64,000 nucleotides of DNA from Devosia naphthalenivorans (GTDB taxonomy: Bacteria > Pseudomonadota > Alphaproteobacteria > Rhizobiales > Devosiaceae), in contig NZ_PYVW01000001.1 of the NCBI RefSeq assembly GCF_003056355.1, forward strand, positions 496,001 to 560,000. The letters are read 5' to 3'. Numbering within the stretch: position 1 is the stretch's first letter; each line of letters starts with the position of its first letter. Position numbers and translations under genes: made by a program. This document shows positions 48,461 through 58,959 of the stretch, piece by piece. Under the pieces are notes generated by a model. That model had not been told where the DNA came from. It ran no database searches and was given only the letters and a program-made list of their open reading frames with translations.

Positions 48461-49966
48461 ATGGACGACGACTTTCAGCGCTTTGCCGAGCAATATGAAG
48501 CTGGAAAGTCGCAGATCGTCTGGCGTCGCGTCGTTGCCGACCTTGAAACGCCGATCGGCACCTATCTCAAGCTCGCGCAGGGTCGGAAGAACACATATCT
48601 GCTGGAATCCGTGCAGGACGGAACCACCCGTGGCCGGTATTCGATCATCGGCAGCCAGCCCGACGTGATCCTCAAGGTCGAAGGCGGAACGGCATCGATC
48701 AACCGTCAGGTGCAGGCCGACGAATTTGCGTTCGAGGTGCTTACCGAGCTTCCATTGGACGCGCTGCGTAACCTGGTGGCCGACAGCAAGATCGAGGTGC
48801 CTCCGGGCCTGCCCCCGCAGTCTGCCGGCATCTATGGCTATCTGGGCTACGAAATGGTCCGGTACATGGAAGTGCTGCCAGACAGCAATCCAGACGATTT
48901 GCGCACGCCCGAAGCCATCCTGATGCGTCCCTCGCTTCTGGCGATCTTCGACACGCTCAAGGACGAGCTCTATCTGACGGCTCCGGTTTATGTTCGGACA
49001 GGCGTAACGGCCCTGCAGGCCTATGAGGCCGCCAACTCCCGCATCGATGATGCGATCTCAAGGCTAAGCCGGGCTACGCCTGCGGCCCCTGCCCTGGTGG
49101 ATCTCGAAAAGATCGAAGTCTCCAGCAATACCAGCCGCGACGAGTACTTTGCCATGGTCGCCAGCGCCAAGGAGTACATCACCGCGGGAGACATCTTCCA
49201 GGTGGTGCTGAGCCAGCGCTTTTCAGCCGATTTCAAGCTGCCGCCCACGGCACTCTACCGTGCCCTTCGCCGCACCAATCCAAGCCCCTACATGTACTTC
49301 CTCGACTTCGGCGACTTCGCCGTTGCGGGTTCCAGTCCTGAAATCCTGGTGCGGGTGCAGGATGGCGAGGTAACGATCCGCCCCATCGCGGGAACACGCA
49401 AACGTGGCGCGACACCAACGCGGGATCAGGAACTTGCGGCAGAGTTGCTTGCCGATCCAAAGGAACTGGCCGAGCACCTGATGTTGCTGGATCTGGGCCG
49501 CAACGATGTGGGCCGGGTTGCCAAGACGGGTACGGTCAAGGTCACCGACAAGTTCTTCCTCGAATATTATTCGCATGTCATGCACATCGTTTCCAACGTC
49601 GTTGGAGTGCTCGATCCCCGTTACGACTTCGTTGATGCGCTCTCCGCAGGTTTCCCGGCAGGAACCGTTTCCGGCGCCCCCAAGGTGCGCGCCATGGAGA
49701 TCATCGAAGAGCTGGAGAAATCCAAACGCGGCATCTATGGCGGTTGCGTCGGCTATTTCGGTGCCGATGGCACAATGGACACCTGCATCGTATTGCGCAC
49801 CGCCATCCTGAAGGACGGCCAGCTCCATGTGCAATCCGGCGCAGGGATCGTCGCGGACAGCAAGGCAGAGCTTGAGCAGCTCGAATGCGAAAACAAGGCT
49901 CGGGCCCTTTTCAGTGCCGCCGAGGAAGCGCTACGCTATGCCGGCGAAGCGAGGATCGGGCAGTGA
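48461..49966 (+). CDS. trpE: Anthranilate synthase component I
   Basis: Makes anthranilate from chorismate with ammonia supplied by TrpG. The 501-residue protein has the N-terminal regulatory domain (YLKLAQGRKNTYLLESVQDG includes the LLES motif of the tryptophan site) and the chorismate-binding domain with PSPYMYFLDFGDF, GTRKRGATP and AGTVSGAPKVRAMEI. It is separate from trpG here, whereas Rhizobium and Brucella relatives carry a TrpE-TrpG fusion. No obvious leader peptide with Trp codons precedes it. Confidence 0.96.
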   Translation: MDDDFQRFAEQYEAGKSQIVWRRVVADLETPIGTYLKLAQGRKNTYLLESVQDGTTRGRYSIIGSQPDVILKVEGGTASINRQVQADEFAFEVLTELPLDALRNLVADSKIEVPPGLPPQSAGIYGYLGYEMVRYMEVLPDSNPDDLRTPEAILMRPSLLAIFDTLKDELYLTAPVYVRTGVTALQAYEAANSRIDDAISRLSRATPAAPALVDLEKIEVSSNTSRDEYFAMVASAKEYITAGDIFQVVLSQRFSADFKLPPTALYRALRRTNPSPYMYFLDFGDFAVAGSSPEILVRVQDGEVTIRPIAGTRKRGATPTRDQELAAELLADPKELAEHLMLLDLGRNDVGRVAKTGTVKVTDKFFLEYYSHVMHIVSNVVGVLDPRYDFVDALSAGFPAGTVSGAPKVRAMEIIEELEKSKRGIYGGCVGYFGADGTMDTCIVLRTAILKDGQLHVQSGAGIVADSKAELEQLECENKARALFSAAEEALRYAGEARIGQ

Positions 49967-49985
49967 AGAAGTTGAAGACCCCAGT

Positions 49986-50071
49986 AGACCTCACGGTGAA
50001 CCTGTCGAACCACAAGGTCGTGGCAGGATCGGCGTACCCACCCTCATGGTTCGACAGTCCTACTATGAGGG
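49986..50071. repeat. REP-like inverted pair in the trpE-trpG gap (copy 2)
   Basis: One unit (49986-50020, AGACCTCACGGTGAACCTGT then CGAACCACAAGGTCG) and an opposed, more diverged unit (50041-50071, containing TGGTTCGACAGTCC and TATGAGGG) make a head-to-head pair. The first shares the flank CAGTAGACCTCA with copy 3. Stem pairing is weaker than in copies 1 and 3, so this copy may be older. Confidence 0.75.
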
Positions 50072-50144
50072 CTTCGCAACATCGATGGCGGAACAGGTTC
50101 TGATCCCTGAACCCGTTTCCCATAGCCGCGCTGGAGCCAGATAA

Positions 50145-50744
50145 ATGACCCGCACGCTTGTCATCGATAACTACGATAGCTTCACCTACAATCTCGTCCA
50201 TTTCCTGGGAGAACTCGGCGCCGATACCACCGTCGTGCGCAACGACAAGATCACGCTCGATGAGATCGCAGCCATGGCGCCCGAGGCGATCGTGCTGTCC
50301 CCCGGCCCCTGCACACCCAATGAGGCCGGCATCTGCCTCGCGCTGATCGACCGCTTCAAGGCCGATATGCCCATCCTTGGCGTCTGCCTTGGGCATCAGG
50401 CCATCGGACAGGCAATGGGCGGGGACGTGGTCCGCGCTCCACATCTGGTGCATGGCAAGACATCGAAGATCAATCACACCGGCAAAGGCCTGTTCCGCGG
50501 CCTCAATGCCGGCTTCGAAGCGACCCGTTACCACTCACTCGTGGTTCGGCAGGAAACATTGCCCGATTTGCTGGAGATTACGGCCACAACGGACGACGGG
50601 TTGATCATGGGGCTGCAGCACAGGACTCTTCCCGTTCATGGGGTGCAGTTTCACCCCGAGAGCATTGCATCGGAGAATGGACACGCCTTGCTGCAGAACT
50701 TCCTGAACATGGCTCGTGACTTCAACCAGAAGCGAGCTGCCTGA
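50145..50744 (+). CDS. trpG: Anthranilate synthase component II (glutamine amidotransferase)
   Basis: The 199-residue subunit that releases ammonia from glutamine for TrpE. The DNYDSFTYNL start, the oxyanion LSPGPCTPNEAG, nucleophile Cys in GVCLGHQAIGQ and the His/Glu pair in QFHPESIAS are all present. In some bacteria the same subunit also serves 4-amino-4-deoxychorismate synthase. It is separated from trpE by a 178-base gap containing a REP pair and overlaps trpD by one base. Confidence 0.95.
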   Translation: MTRTLVIDNYDSFTYNLVHFLGELGADTTVVRNDKITLDEIAAMAPEAIVLSPGPCTPNEAGICLALIDRFKADMPILGVCLGHQAIGQAMGGDVVRAPHLVHGKTSKINHTGKGLFRGLNAGFEATRYHSLVVRQETLPDLLEITATTDDGLIMGLQHRTLPVHGVQFHPESIASENGHALLQNFLNMARDFNQKRAA

Positions 50745-51763
50745 TGGACATCAAGACCGCACTGCACAAGATTGCCGATCGACGCGACCTGACGGGCGAA
50801 GAGATGCGCAGGGTGATGCGCATCATCATGGCTGGAGAAGCCACTCCCAGCCAGATTGGCGCGTTCCTGATGGGCATGCGCATCAAGGGCGAAACCGTGG
50901 GCGAAATCGCGGCAGCGGTTTCGATTCTGCGCGAACAGATGGTGCCGGTGGAGGCACCCGAGCATGCCATTGATATCGTGGGCACCGGCGGTGACGGCGG
51001 CGGCACGCTGAATATATCCACCGCAAGCGCAATCGTGGTTGCCGCTGCGGGCGTTCCTGTCGCCAAGCACGGCAACCGCGCTCTCTCCTCCAAATCCGGC
51101 GCTTCGCAAGCCCTGGAGGCCCTGGGCGTAAAGCTCGATCTTACCCCGGCCGAAATCTCCCGCACCATAAACGAGGTGGGCATCGGCTTCATGTTCGCGC
51201 CCAGCCACCACCCGGCCATGCGCCATGTCGGTCCGACCCGGGCTGAAATGGGCGTTCGCACCATGTTCAATCTGCTCGGGCCACAATCTAATCCGGCCGG
51301 CGTCAGGCGCTACATGTTGGGCGTGTATGGGCAGGAGTGGGTGGAACCCGTCGCCGCGGCGTTGCTGGCCAACAGGGCTATCAAGGCCTGGGTCGTTCAT
51401 GGCTGCGACGGGCTTGATGAACTAACTGTCACTGGCCCCAGCTTCGTTGCCCAGATCGCCAATGGCGATTTGCGCAGCTTCGAGGTTAGCCCGGAGCAGG
51501 CCGGCCTGCGGCGTCATGACGGCAAGGATCTGCTCGGGGCCGATCCCGAATACAACGCGCAGGCGATCCACGCTCTACTCGATGGCGCCCCCGGTGCCTA
51601 CCGGGATATCGTGTTGCTCAATTCGGCTGCATCCTTCATCGTGGCCGACAAGGCGTCGGATCTGCGCGAAGGAGCCGAACTGGCGGCGGCAATGATCGAC
51701 ACTGGCAAGGCCAGGGAAACACTCGCCCGCCTGGTGGCGGTATCAAACGGACGAGACCGATGA
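50744..51763 (+). CDS. trpD: Anthranilate phosphoribosyltransferase
   Basis: Joins anthranilate and PRPP. The 339-residue protein carries the [14 protein letters not shown] phosphate-binding loop, [13 protein letters not shown] and [19 protein letters not shown] overlaps the trpG stop (TGATG) and the stop overlaps trpC (ATGA), so trpG, trpD and trpC are translationally coupled. Confidence 0.97.
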   Translation: MDIKTALHKIADRRDLTGEEMRRVMRIIMAGEATPSQIGAFLMGMRIKGETVGEIAAAVSILREQMVPVEAPEHAIDIVGTGGDGGGTLNISTASAIVVAAAGVPVAKHGNRALSSKSGASQALEALGVKLDLTPAEISRTINEVGIGFMFAPSHHPAMRHVGPTRAEMGVRTMFNLLGPQSNPAGVRRYMLGVYGQEWVEPVAAALLANRAIKAWVVHGCDGLDELTVTGPSFVAQIANGDLRSFEVSPEQAGLRRHDGKDLLGADPEYNAQAIHALLDGAPGAYRDIVLLNSAASFIVADKASDLREGAELAAAMIDTGKARETLARLVAVSNGRDR

Positions 51764-52560
51764 GCGATATCCTCAAGCAGATTGAATCCTACAAGCGCGA
51801 GGAAATCGCTGCGGCCAAGGCGATGCGGCCATGGGCCGAAATCGTCGCGCAGGCCCATGATCAACCCGAGCCAAGGGGGTTCATAAACGCGGCAAAAGCG
51901 AAGCGTGCTCGCGGCAAATACGCGCTGATCGCGGAGGTAAAGAAAGCAAGCCCCTCCAAGGGCCTGATCCGCCCGGACTTCAATCCGGCAGAAATCGCCC
52001 GCGCTTATGAAGCAGCGGGGGCAGCTTGTCTTTCGGTGCTCACCGACCGGCCAAGTTTCCAGGGATCGCCCAGCTATCTCATCGAAGCAAGGGCCGCCAC
52101 GAAGCTGCCGGTTCTACGCAAGGACTTCTTGTTCGAAACTTACCAGGTTGCCGAAGCGCGAGCCTGGGGTGCCGATTGTATTCTGATCATCCTGGCAGCT
52201 GTTGGTGACGACCTAGCGCGTTACTTACTCGATGCTGCCGAAGAATGGAAGATGGACGCCCTGGTAGAAGTGCACGACCAGCTGGAACTCGACCGCGCCC
52301 TCGCACTAGACGCCAAGTTTATCGGCATAAATAACCGCAATCTCCGCACGTTCGAAACATCTCTCGACACCTCCATCAATCTAGCCGGGGGCGTTCCCAA
52401 AGGAACACTTCTCGTTAGCGAAAGCGGCATCGTCGACCACGAACATATACGCCTACTGGATGAAAAAGCCGGAATCGGTACTTTCCTCGTCGGCGAAAGT
52501 CTAATGCGTCAACAAGACGTAATCGCCGCCACCCGCACCCTCCTGACAGGCACCCCCTAA
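51760..52560 (+). CDS. trpC: Indole-3-glycerol phosphate synthase
   Basis: A 266-residue barrel enzyme forming indole-3-glycerol phosphate. [33 protein letters not shown] and the [11 protein letters not shown] and VSESGI blocks are diagnostic. It is not fused to TrpF. Its TAA overlaps the moaC ATG by one base (TAATG), linking the tryptophan and molybdenum-cofactor genes in one operon as in other Hyphomicrobiales. Confidence 0.96.
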   Translation: MSDILKQIESYKREEIAAAKAMRPWAEIVAQAHDQPEPRGFINAAKAKRARGKYALIAEVKKASPSKGLIRPDFNPAEIARAYEAAGAACLSVLTDRPSFQGSPSYLIEARAATKLPVLRKDFLFETYQVAEARAWGADCILIILAAVGDDLARYLLDAAEEWKMDALVEVHDQLELDRALALDAKFIGINNRNLRTFETSLDTSINLAGGVPKGTLLVSESGIVDHEHIRLLDEKAGIGTFLVGESLMRQQDVIAATRTLLTGTP

Positions 52561-53027
52561 TGCTCACCCACCTCAACACCAAGGGCGAAGCACACATCGT
52601 CGACATTGGTGACAAGGCGGTTACCAGACGCCGCGCGGTTGCGCAGGCGCGCATCATTGCCAAAGCGGAGACGGTGGCAGCGATCATAGGTGGATCCCTC
52701 AAGAAAGGCGATGCGCTGGCCGTTGCCAGAATTGCTGGCATCATGGCGGCCAAGAAAACGTCTGACCTGATCCCGCTTTGCCACACGATAGCACTGAGCA
52801 AGGTAAGCGTTGATATCGAGCAAGAAGGTGTTACTGCGCTCGTAATTCGAGCCGCAGCAGAGACTATCGGCCAGACAGGCGTTGAAATGGAGGCGCTGGT
52901 TGCTGCCTCCACTGCTGCCCTGACGCTCTATGACATGGCCAAGGCTCTGGATCGTGAAATGGTGGTGACGGACATACGCCTTGTTCAAAAATCAGGCGGT
53001 AAGTCGGGGGACTTTGTGCGCGCATGA
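52560..53027 (+). CDS. moaC: Cyclic pyranopterin monophosphate synthase
   Basis: Second step of molybdenum cofactor synthesis, giving cyclic pyranopterin monophosphate. The 155-residue protein has [19 protein letters not shown], the [16 protein letters not shown] active-site loop, and [20 protein letters not shown]. It overlaps moeA by four bases. Confidence 0.95.
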   Translation: MLTHLNTKGEAHIVDIGDKAVTRRRAVAQARIIAKAETVAAIIGGSLKKGDALAVARIAGIMAAKKTSDLIPLCHTIALSKVSVDIEQEGVTALVIRAAAETIGQTGVEMEALVAASTAALTLYDMAKALDREMVVTDIRLVQKSGGKSGDFVRA

Positions 53028-54226
53028 GCCTTCTCCCGGTTGAAGAGGCCATGGCGGCGATTCTACGACGAGTCCCTGCCCCTACGTCGGAAAGCGTGCC
53101 TCTGCATCTGGCTGCGGGTCGAGTATTGCTTGAGCCATTAGTCGCCCAACACAACCAGCCCCCATTCGATGCAAGCGCCATGGACGGCTATGCTGTTCGC
53201 GCCGATGACATCGTAGCTGGCCATAACCTGCCTGTTGTTGGCACATCCCAAGCAGGCTCCCGGTTTGTGGGTCACCTGGAACCCGGTCAGGCTGTGCGCA
53301 TCTTTACTGGCGCGCCGGTCCCCGAGGGCGCGGACACGGTCGCAATGCAGGAAGACGCTGTCCTGAACGGCGGCACCGTATCCTTCAGAACCGCGCCCCG
53401 GAAGGGTCACAGCGTTCGCCCAATGGGCAACGATTTCGCCGCAGGACAGCAGTTGATCGCATCTGGCGAGATCCTTTCGCCGATGCGAATTGCCGTTGCG
53501 GCCGCAGCCAATGCACCTCAGGTGACGGTCTCCAGACGTCCCCGCATTGCACTGCTCGCAACTGGTGACGAACTGGTCCTGCCTGGCTCCCCGCTCGGCC
53601 CCGACCAGATCGTTGCTTCAAATAGCTTCGGATTAGCGCCGCTTTTGGCGCAATATGCGGATGCCATCAACGACTTTGGCATCGTGGGCGACGATCAGGA
53701 GACACTCGGGCGCAGGTTGAAGGAGATCTTTGCCGACGAACCGGATGTCCTGATCACCACGGGCGGCGCGAGCGTCGGTGATCATGATATCGTCCAGGAC
53801 ATGCTTGTCGAGCATGGTGTAAGCTTGGATTTCTGGCGCATCAATATGCGACCGGGCAAGCCGTTGATGTTTGGAATGCGCGGCAAGACGCTGATCTTTG
53901 GTCTCCCGGGCAATCCAGTCTCAGCCATGGTGACCGCCATCGCCTTTGTGAAGCCAGCCCTGCGGCAGTGGCTGGGATATGACGGCTTCAAACCGTGGCG
54001 CTTGCCGCTTGCTGCGGCCACGCCGCCCAACACGGCCCGCAGGCATTTTATGCGAGCGCAGCTTGTACAGTCGCCTGATGGGCTTCAGGCGCTGCCGATT
54101 TCACAAACCGATAGCGGCCATACCTCTTCGTTGTCGCTGGCGGATTTGTTGATCGTGCAGCCTGAGTTTGACGTGGGGCAACCTACCGGTTCGGCAGTCG
54201 AGGTCATTCCAATCAACGCATTCTGA
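53024..54226 (+). CDS. moeA: Molybdopterin molybdenumtransferase
   Basis: Inserts molybdate into adenylated molybdopterin. The 400-residue protein has [11 protein letters not shown], the [19 protein letters not shown] region, the central [11 protein letters not shown] motif and [10 protein letters not shown] followed by GLPGNPVSA. It is the last gene before lexA; a 104-base gap with two SOS boxes follows. Confidence 0.95.
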   Translation: MSLLPVEEAMAAILRRVPAPTSESVPLHLAAGRVLLEPLVAQHNQPPFDASAMDGYAVRADDIVAGHNLPVVGTSQAGSRFVGHLEPGQAVRIFTGAPVPEGADTVAMQEDAVLNGGTVSFRTAPRKGHSVRPMGNDFAAGQQLIASGEILSPMRIAVAAAANAPQVTVSRRPRIALLATGDELVLPGSPLGPDQIVASNSFGLAPLLAQYADAINDFGIVGDDQETLGRRLKEIFADEPDVLITTGGASVGDHDIVQDMLVEHGVSLDFWRINMRPGKPLMFGMRGKTLIFGLPGNPVSAMVTAIAFVKPALRQWLGYDGFKPWRLPLAAATPPNTARRHFMRAQLVQSPDGLQALPISQTDSGHTSSLSLADLLIVQPEFDVGQPTGSAVEVIPINAF

Positions 54227-54269
54227 AGTGCAGGCAGCGCTGATCTCGCCATCCGGGACGTGTATTGCA

Positions 54270-54309
54270 GAACATAAATGGAACATATATGCTCGTTCTG
54301 CCTATGTTC
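54270..54309. promoter_or_regulatory. Two alphaproteobacterial SOS boxes in the lexA promoter
   Basis: GAAC-N7-GAAC at 54270-54284 (the reverse of GTTC-N7-GTTC) and GTTC-N7-GTTC at 54295-54309 are both exact matches to the alphaproteobacterial LexA site. They lie 46 and 21 bases upstream of the lexA start in opposite orientations, ten bases apart. Tandem sites predict tight autoregulation. Confidence 0.88.
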
Positions 54310-54330
54310 CGATTCTCTTCCGAGGGGCCC

Positions 54331-55044
54331 ATGCTCACGCGCAAACAACACGAGCTGCTGATGTTCATCCATGAGAGGATGAAGGAAAGTGGCATCCCGC
54401 CATCGTTCGATGAGATGAAGGATGCGCTTGATCTGGCGTCCAAGTCGGGCATTCACCGGCTGATCACGGCTCTGGAGGAGCGTGGCTTTATTCGCCGCTT
54501 GCCGAACCGGGCCCGGGCGCTTGAAGTTGTGAAACTGCCGGATTCGATGAATCCTGCCTTGGGCGGGCGCAAAGCCAAGTTCGAGCCGTCGGTGATCGAG
54601 GGCAATTTGGGGAAGGTAGCTTCGCCGCCGGCGCGCATGTCAGCAGTCGAGGAATACGCTCGGCCAATTTCCATCCCGGTCATGGGACGTATTGCGGCCG
54701 GTACTCCAATCGAGGCCATTCAGACCCATTCCCACACTATTCTGGTTCCTCCCGAAATGCTGGGCGCGGGTGAGCATTATGCGCTCGAGGTGCGGGGCGA
54801 TTCCATGATCGAGGCCGGTATCTTCGACAAGGATACGGTGCTCATCAAAAAGCAGGATCAGGCCAGCAGCGGCGACATCATTGTTGCGCTTGTGGACGAC
54901 GAAGAAGCGACGCTGAAGCGGCTCCGTCGGAAGGGGAACACCATCGCGCTGGAAGCTGCTAATCCGGCCTATGAGACCCGCATTTTCCCACCGGAGCGAG
55001 TGAAGGTTCAGGGACGTTTGGTGGGCCTGCTGCGCAGGTACTAA
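54331..55044 (+). CDS. lexA: LexA repressor
   Basis: SOS-response repressor that cleaves itself when RecA is activated. The 237-residue protein has an N-terminal winged helix ([20 protein letters not shown], recognition region [10 protein letters not shown]), the Ala-Gly cleavage site in [11 protein letters not shown], catalytic Ser in RGDSMIEAG and Lys in [11 protein letters not shown] 54331 is preferred over an upstream ATG at 54265 because the latter would put the SOS boxes inside the gene. The linker between domains is long, as usual in Hyphomicrobiales. Confidence 0.96.
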   Translation: MLTRKQHELLMFIHERMKESGIPPSFDEMKDALDLASKSGIHRLITALEERGFIRRLPNRARALEVVKLPDSMNPALGGRKAKFEPSVIEGNLGKVASPPARMSAVEEYARPISIPVMGRIAAGTPIEAIQTHSHTILVPPEMLGAGEHYALEVRGDSMIEAGIFDKDTVLIKKQDQASSGDIIVALVDDEEATLKRLRRKGNTIALEAANPAYETRIFPPERVKVQGRLVGLLRRY

Positions 55045-55075
55045 GGCTCGTCGCGCAGGATAGGTTTTACTCAGT

Positions 55076-55168
55076 AGACCTCATCCTGAGCTTGTCGAAG
55101 GACGAGGTCGTGACACTCAGGTCTGCACTCGCTCGACCTCGTGTTTCGACAAGCTCACCATGAGGTCT
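55076..55168. repeat. REP-like inverted pair downstream of lexA (copy 3)
   Basis: Two opposed units, 55076-55110 and 55134-55168, separated by 23 bases. The first reads CCTCATCCTGAGCTTGTCGA then AGGACGAGG; its stem has TCCT/AGGA where copy 1 has TGGT/ACCA, a double compensatory change that keeps the hairpin. The second unit, reversed, reads CCTCATGGTGAGCTTGTCGA then AACACGAGG. Confidence 0.85.
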
Positions 55169-55278
55169 CTTGACCCCCTTCGCAAGGTCCACCAAACGCG
55201 ACGCACTCTATGGGTAGGCAGTTGGGCTGGGCGCTGGGCACTTGTGTTCGGTCGAGGAACCGAGCAATCTGACTTGAT

Positions 55279-55312
55279 AAAGGCCCGCCAGTTTGGCGGG
55301 CCTTTGGTTTTT
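55279..55312 (+). terminator. Intrinsic terminator between lexA and the dehydratase gene
   Basis: AAAGGCCCGCC and GGCGGGCCTTT (11 pairs) close an AGTTT loop and are followed by GGTTTTT on the plus strand, so it ends the lexA transcript some 230 bases after its stop. On the minus strand a short TTTATC follows, allowing weaker termination of the convergent dehydratase gene. Confidence 0.85.
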
Positions 55313-57122
55313 AGTGATTATCGCGGGGAACGCCGTTTGTCTGGGCAATGCGCTGGTACTTTTCGGCGGGCTTGAGGATTGCGCCCTCGCCCAACTGTCC
55401 GATAATACCGCGCTGGATTTCCTGCCAAGGCGTCTGGTGCTTGGGATACTTGTAGCCTCCCGTCGTCTCCAGATCCTGGCGGCGCTTGGCGATCTCCTCG
55501 TCCGAGATCAGGATGTTCGCCTGACCTTTATTGAGGTCGATCCGTACGCGGTCTCCTGTGCGCAGGATGGCCAGGTTACCGCCAGCTGCCGCTTCAGGCG
55601 AAGCGTTGAGGATGGACGGAGAGCCAGAAGTGCCGGACTGGCGACCGTCGCCGATGCACGCCAGAGCGTGAATACCCTTCTTGATGAGGTAATCAGGCGG
55701 TCGCATGTTGACGACTTCGGCGGCTCCGGGGTAGCCGATTGGACCCGCGCCACGCATGAACAGCAATGTGTTTTCGTCGATCTCGAGCGAGGGGTCGTCG
55801 ATGCGGTGGTGGTAGTCTTCGGGACCGTCGAATACCACGGCTTTGCCCTCGAACATCCCAGGGTGTTCTGGGTTATCGAGGTACCGGTCGCGGAACTCCG
55901 TCGAAATCACGCTGGTCTTCATGATGGCGTTATCGAAAAGGTTGCCACGCAGCACCAGGAAGCCCGCATCGCTCTTGAGCGGGTTGTTGAAGTGCCGGAT
56001 GACCTTCTCATCCTGGATCGGCGTATTACGGCAGTTTTCGCCGATGGTCTTGCCGTTGACCGTGGGAGCGTTCTCACGGATGAGCCCTTGCCCCATCAGT
56101 TCGTTGACAACAGCAGGAACGCCACCAGCATGGTAGTAATCTTCGCCCAGATACTCGCCCGCTGGTTGCAGGTTCACCAGCAGTGGGACCTTGTGACCAT
56201 AGGTCTGGAAATCCTGCAGCTCCAGTTCTACACCGATATGCTTGGCAATCGCCTGTATGTGGATCGGCGCATTGGTGGAGCCACCGATCGCTGAGTTCAC
56301 CACGATGGTGTTGATGAAGTTGTCTTTGGTCAGGATGTCGGAGGGCTTGAGATCCTCGTGCACCATGTCCACGATTCGCTTACCCGTCCGATATGCCATT
56401 TCCTGGCGGTCGCGATACGGCGCAGGGATTGCTGCAGAACCAGGCAACTGCATGCCCAGGGACTCGGCAAGCGAGTTCATGGTTGTTGCCGTGCCCATGG
56501 TGTTGCAGTAGCCCGTGGATGGCGCTGAGGAAGCCACGAGTTCGATGAATTGTGGGTAATCGATCTCGCCGGCCGCCATCATCTGGCGTGCCTTCCACAC
56601 GATCGTGCCGGAACCAGTCCGCTCACCCTTGTGCCAGCCGTTCAACATCGGGCCGACCGATAGCGCGATTGCCGGGATGTTGACCGTTGCGGCCCCCATC
56701 AGCATTGCGGGCGTCGTCTTGTCACAACCAATCGTCAGAACAACGCCGTCGAGCGGATAGCCGTAGAGCACCTCGACGAGGCCGAGATAGGCCAGATTGC
56801 GGTCAAGGCCAGCGGTCGGCCGCTTGCCGGTTTCCTGAATCGGGTGCACCGGAAATTCGATGGCAATGCCACCCGCTTCGCGAATGCCTTCCTTGACGCG
56901 CTCGGCCAAGACGATGTGGTGCCTATTGCAGGGCGACAGGTCGGAACCGGTCTGGGCGATGCCGATGATCGGTTTGTCGGATTGCAACTCTTCGCGCGAC
57001 ACGCCGAAGTTCATGTAGCGCTCAAGATAAAGCGCGGTCATATCCGGATTGTCTGGATTGTCGAACCAGGCCCGCGAACGCAACTTCTTGGGGGCCGAGC
57101 CCTCTCCACTACCTGCAGTCAT
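55311..57122 (-). CDS. IlvD/Edd-family sugar-acid dehydratase (probable D-galactonate-type)
   Basis: A 603-residue iron-sulfur dehydratase of the IlvD/Edd family. Cluster cysteines are visible in [21 protein letters not shown] and [11 protein letters not shown]. Family members with this length act on arabinonate, xylonate, galactonate and similar acids. Divergence from dgoK, dgoA and a lactonase gene suggests the product is 2-keto-3-deoxy-galactonate, replacing the unrelated enolase-type DgoD. Xylonate or arabinonate remain possible. ATG 57122 begins the conserved [19 protein letters not shown] region; the frame could extend 45 codons into poor sequence. Confidence 0.88.
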   Translation of the reverse strand: MTAGSGEGSAPKKLRSRAWFDNPDNPDMTALYLERYMNFGVSREELQSDKPIIGIAQTGSDLSPCNRHHIVLAERVKEGIREAGGIAIEFPVHPIQETGKRPTAGLDRNLAYLGLVEVLYGYPLDGVVLTIGCDKTTPAMLMGAATVNIPAIALSVGPMLNGWHKGERTGSGTIVWKARQMMAAGEIDYPQFIELVASSAPSTGYCNTMGTATTMNSLAESLGMQLPGSAAIPAPYRDRQEMAYRTGKRIVDMVHEDLKPSDILTKDNFINTIVVNSAIGGSTNAPIHIQAIAKHIGVELELQDFQTYGHKVPLLVNLQPAGEYLGEDYYHAGGVPAVVNELMGQGLIRENAPTVNGKTIGENCRNTPIQDEKVIRHFNNPLKSDAGFLVLRGNLFDNAIMKTSVISTEFRDRYLDNPEHPGMFEGKAVVFDGPEDYHHRIDDPSLEIDENTLLFMRGAGPIGYPGAAEVVNMRPPDYLIKKGIHALACIGDGRQSGTSGSPSILNASPEAAAGGNLAILRTGDRVRIDLNKGQANILISDEEIAKRRQDLETTGGYKYPKHQTPWQEIQRGIIGQLGEGAILKPAEKYQRIAQTNGVPRDNH

Positions 57123-57415
57123 GCTGTTTTCCTCGTTACCCGCGGCGCAAGGTAGAGCCACGTTTGGGCTCGTTCTAACATGGCTGATGCCGGAGTGAAT
57201 GGGGGTTGGCGAAAAAATCATACAAATGAGATTGGGCTGGCCGATCTGCCTAGTCATCTTGCGGAACGATCTAGGCGCCTTACCAGACGACGAGACACTC
57301 GGCGCCGCTTAGGAGTGTGCTGCCCGCTACTGAAAACAAAGAATCATGCTGGCTGAAGCGCGGAGCAATCATTAGGGTCGCGGCCGATGTGAGGACAGGT
57401 CGGCAAGGAGAGTTC
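57123..57415. other. Divergent promoter region of the galactonate cluster
   Basis: This 293-base gap separates the minus-strand dehydratase from dgoK and should hold both promoters. An AT-rich patch, AAAAAATCATACAAATGAGATT region near 57212-57233, is the most operator-like part but its symmetry is imperfect. No regulator gene (GntR, LacI or IclR type) accompanies the cluster within the window. Confidence 0.35.
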
Positions 57416-58336
57416 GTGGACAACGCAGTCGATTGGGTGGCCGTGGATTGGGGCACCTCGAACCTTCGCGCCTGGGGAATCGGTGCCGACGGTTCGGTTG
57501 TTTTTGAAAAGTCGTCGCCAAAAGGCATGGGTAAGCTCGCACGCGATGAGTTTGCGCCCGCTCTGGTTGAGGTTCTCGACCACCTCACTCCCGAAACGGG
57601 CACGAGGCTGGATGTTCTGATCTGCGGGATGGCCGGCGCCAAGCAGGGATGGCTCGAAGCGCCCTATGTTGAGGCGCCTACTGATCTGCGGGGCTTGTTT
57701 TCCGGCGCTGTACGCCCTGTCGTGGATGACGGCCGGTTTGCGCCAGCGATTCTACCGGGTGTTTGTCAAAAAGCGGGCGATGACAATGTCATGCGCGGCG
57801 AAGAAACCCAGTTGCTGGGACTGGCTGCCCTTAACCCGGACTTTAGTGGCCTAGTTTGCATGCCCGGAACCCACTCGAAGTGGGCGCAATTGTCGGGAAC
57901 GCGTATCGAACATTTTTCTACGGCAATGACTGGCGAAATGTTTGAAGTGCTTCGTACAAATTCCGTGCTGCGGCACTCGCTCACAGGGGATCTGGACGGA
58001 CCGGCGCGCGCTGAAGGCTTCGCTGCCGGAGCCGCTGATGGCCTGGAACATCCCGAACGTTTGCTTGGCATGCTCTTCAGGGTGCGGGCTGGCTCCCTGC
58101 TTTCGGGGCGGCAACCAGACTGGTGTGCCGGATATCTCTCCGGATTGTTGATCGGAACGGAAGTCGCCAGCAACCGTCATCTTATCGGCGATGCGCCTGT
58201 GCCGCTTGTCGGCTCGCCTGCCCTGTGCAGGCTTTATCAGGATGTGCTCGGCATGATTGGTGCCGATGGCGCGCCGCAAGACGCTACAGAAATCGTGCTG
58301 GCGGGCCTGAAGGCCGCGCGCAGCTTTGCCGCTTAG
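57416..58336 (+). CDS. dgoK: 2-dehydro-3-deoxygalactonokinase
   Basis: Phosphorylates 2-keto-3-deoxygalactonate in the De Ley-Doudoroff pathway. The 306-residue protein opens with WVAVDWGTSNLRAWG, the DgoK phosphate-binding signature, and has ICGMAGAKQGWLEAPY and GLVCMPGTHSKW. I start it at GTG 57416, which has AAGGAG seven bases upstream; the frame continues 33 codons further up without similarity. dgoA follows after 11 bases. Confidence 0.93.
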   Translation: MDNAVDWVAVDWGTSNLRAWGIGADGSVVFEKSSPKGMGKLARDEFAPALVEVLDHLTPETGTRLDVLICGMAGAKQGWLEAPYVEAPTDLRGLFSGAVRPVVDDGRFAPAILPGVCQKAGDDNVMRGEETQLLGLAALNPDFSGLVCMPGTHSKWAQLSGTRIEHFSTAMTGEMFEVLRTNSVLRHSLTGDLDGPARAEGFAAGAADGLEHPERLLGMLFRVRAGSLLSGRQPDWCAGYLSGLLIGTEVASNRHLIGDAPVPLVGSPALCRLYQDVLGMIGADGAPQDATEIVLAGLKAARSFAA

Positions 58337-58347
58337 GAGCGCTCATT

Positions 58348-58959
58348 ATGGAACACCGTCACCTTATCGCCATCCTGCGTGGCATAACACCTGACGAAAC
58401 GGTGCCTGTCTGCGAAGCGCTCGTCGCGGCCGGCATCACGATGATCGAGGTGCCGCTGAATTCACCGGATGCTTTCACCAGCATAGAGGCGGCGGCAAAC
58501 GCCCTTGGCGATCGTGCGGCCATAGGCGCTGGCACGGTGCTGACCAAGAAGCAGGTCTGGTCCGTGGCCGATGCTGGGGGCACCTTCATCGTTTCGCCCG
58601 ACACGAACCGGTCCGTTATCGAAGAGACCGTCCGCATACAGCTCCTGTCTTACCCAGGCATTTTCACACCTACAGACGCTTTCCGCGCCATCAGGTCTGG
58701 CGCAACGGGGCTCAAATTCTTTCCCGCCGAAGTGCTTGGCCCCAAGGGCATAAAAGCCATGAAAGCCGTGCTGCCGCCCGAAATTCCGGTATACGCCGTG
58801 GGCGGCGCCAACCCGGACAATTTTGGGGAGTATTTCGCAGCGGGGTGCACGGGGTTTGGCCTGGGCACATATATCTACAAGCCCGGCATGACTGCGGATC
58901 AGGTTTCTGAACGCGCCCTGGCGGCAGTGGCTGCATATGATGCGGGGAAGTCCGCATGA
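58348..58959 (+). CDS. dgoA: 2-dehydro-3-deoxy-6-phosphogalactonate aldolase
   Basis: Class I aldolase splitting the phosphorylated keto-acid into pyruvate and glyceraldehyde 3-phosphate. The 203-residue barrel has LIAILRGITPDE, the GAGTVLTKKQV block and Schiff-base Lys in TGLKFFPAEVLGP. ATG 58348 follows TTAGGAGC. It is coupled to the lactonase gene by ATGA. The arrangement with dgoK favours the galactonate over the gluconate version (Eda). Confidence 0.93.
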   Translation: MEHRHLIAILRGITPDETVPVCEALVAAGITMIEVPLNSPDAFTSIEAAANALGDRAAIGAGTVLTKKQVWSVADAGGTFIVSPDTNRSVIEETVRIQLLSYPGIFTPTDAFRAIRSGATGLKFFPAEVLGPKGIKAMKAVLPPEIPVYAVGGANPDNFGEYFAAGCTGFGLGTYIYKPGMTADQVSERALAAVAAYDAGKSA

